Shown here: one piece after another, positions 37,121-37,166 of the stretch
Layout: the number at the start of each line of letters is the position of its first letter
Numbering within the stretch: the stretch's first letter is position 1
Source: a virus
Direction: 5' to 3' (one strand)
Length of the DNA: 37,166 nucleotides
Virus record (IMG/VR): IMGVR_UViG_3300034101_001224
Coordinates: 1-37,166 of that record
Program-made: the position numbers and the translations under genes
Notes under the pieces: model-generated
What the model was told of the DNA's origin: nothing
Databases searched by the model: none
What the model saw: only the letters and a program-made list of their open reading frames with translations

Positions 37121-37166
37121 TTAGCGCCCAAGGGCGAACTTGCCTGCCACGTCTGCGACGGCGTAG
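37121..37166 (-). CDS. 3' end of an upstream late gene (likely major capsid protein)
   Basis: Only 14 codons and the TAA are visible, reading YAVADVAGKFALGR. The gene order (before adaptor and gp10-like genes) is where the major capsid protein usually stands. The identity rests on position alone. Confidence 0.4.
   Translation of the reverse strand, partial: YAVADVAGKFALGR

Noticed and set aside
1-37166. CRISPR array, tRNA genes, integrase or insertion sequence
   Set aside because: I saw no regularly spaced repeat-spacer array, no cloverleaf-like sequence, no tyrosine or serine recombinase motif and no transposase or terminal inverted repeats.

Overview
The window looks like most of the genome of a lytic, short-tailed (podovirus-like) bacteriophage of a proteobacterium. 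The basis is a T7-type replication gene set (primase, RecA-fold helicase, family A DNA polymerase, SSB-like protein, 5'-3' exonuclease, endonuclease I), P22-type head-tail proteins (gp4-like and gp10-like), large internal virion proteins, an M15-type endolysin, and no integrase or repressor. The amidoligase genes belong to families first named from phage phiEco32. No host is identifiable. Four near-perfect sigma70 promoters and the absence of a phage RNA polymerase gene in this window suggest that host RNA polymerase is used.

Layout. Positions 1-496 (minus) hold the 5' part of a small terminase gene running off the left edge. Positions 497-1490 are a non-coding divergent control region: a leftward and a rightward sigma70 promoter, a roughly 170-bp almost pure A/T tract, short direct repeats and strong hairpins. 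Positions 1491-5232 (plus) are small early genes, including an exported low-complexity protein and a CDA-fold deaminase. Positions 5229-11863 are a tightly overlapping biosynthetic block: class I glutamine amidotransferase, GNAT-like protein, two different amidoligases, class II glutamine amidotransferase with a zinc-ribbon tail, ATP-grasp ligase and three unknowns. Positions 11868-13074 are a GC-richer cassette of small accessory genes. Positions 13071-24290 hold replication and nucleotide metabolism: primase, helicase (apparently with a non-AUG start), a DNA polymerase split over two frames, SSB-like protein, flap exonuclease, Holliday-junction endonuclease, metallophosphoesterase, ThyX, holin-like protein and an NrdJ-like ribonucleotide reductase. 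A bidirectional terminator at about 24304-24340 separates this from the leftward late genes at 37166-24340 (capsid tail end, DUF4376-like protein, adaptor, gp10-like protein, internal virion proteins, zincin-bearing protein, endolysin).

The late genes enter at the right edge, and the small terminase leaves at the left edge in the same direction. The simplest reading is a circularly permuted or circular map with a leftward late operon that starts at the promoter at 540-568, crosses the window ends (large terminase, portal, scaffold and most of the capsid gene would lie outside) and ends at the 24.3-kb terminator.

The most interesting signals are these: (1) a decamer, GGWCGGTCAT, present 12 times, all on the plus strand and all within 2.2-21.1 kb, in more than one reading phase; (2) the two-amidoligase, two-amidotransferase, ATP-grasp block, which looks like a complete pathway making an unknown amide or peptide modification; (3) the split polymerase; (4) the helicase with an apparent AUA/AUU start; (5) a family of CCTTAA-N4-TTAAGG hairpins in front of early genes.
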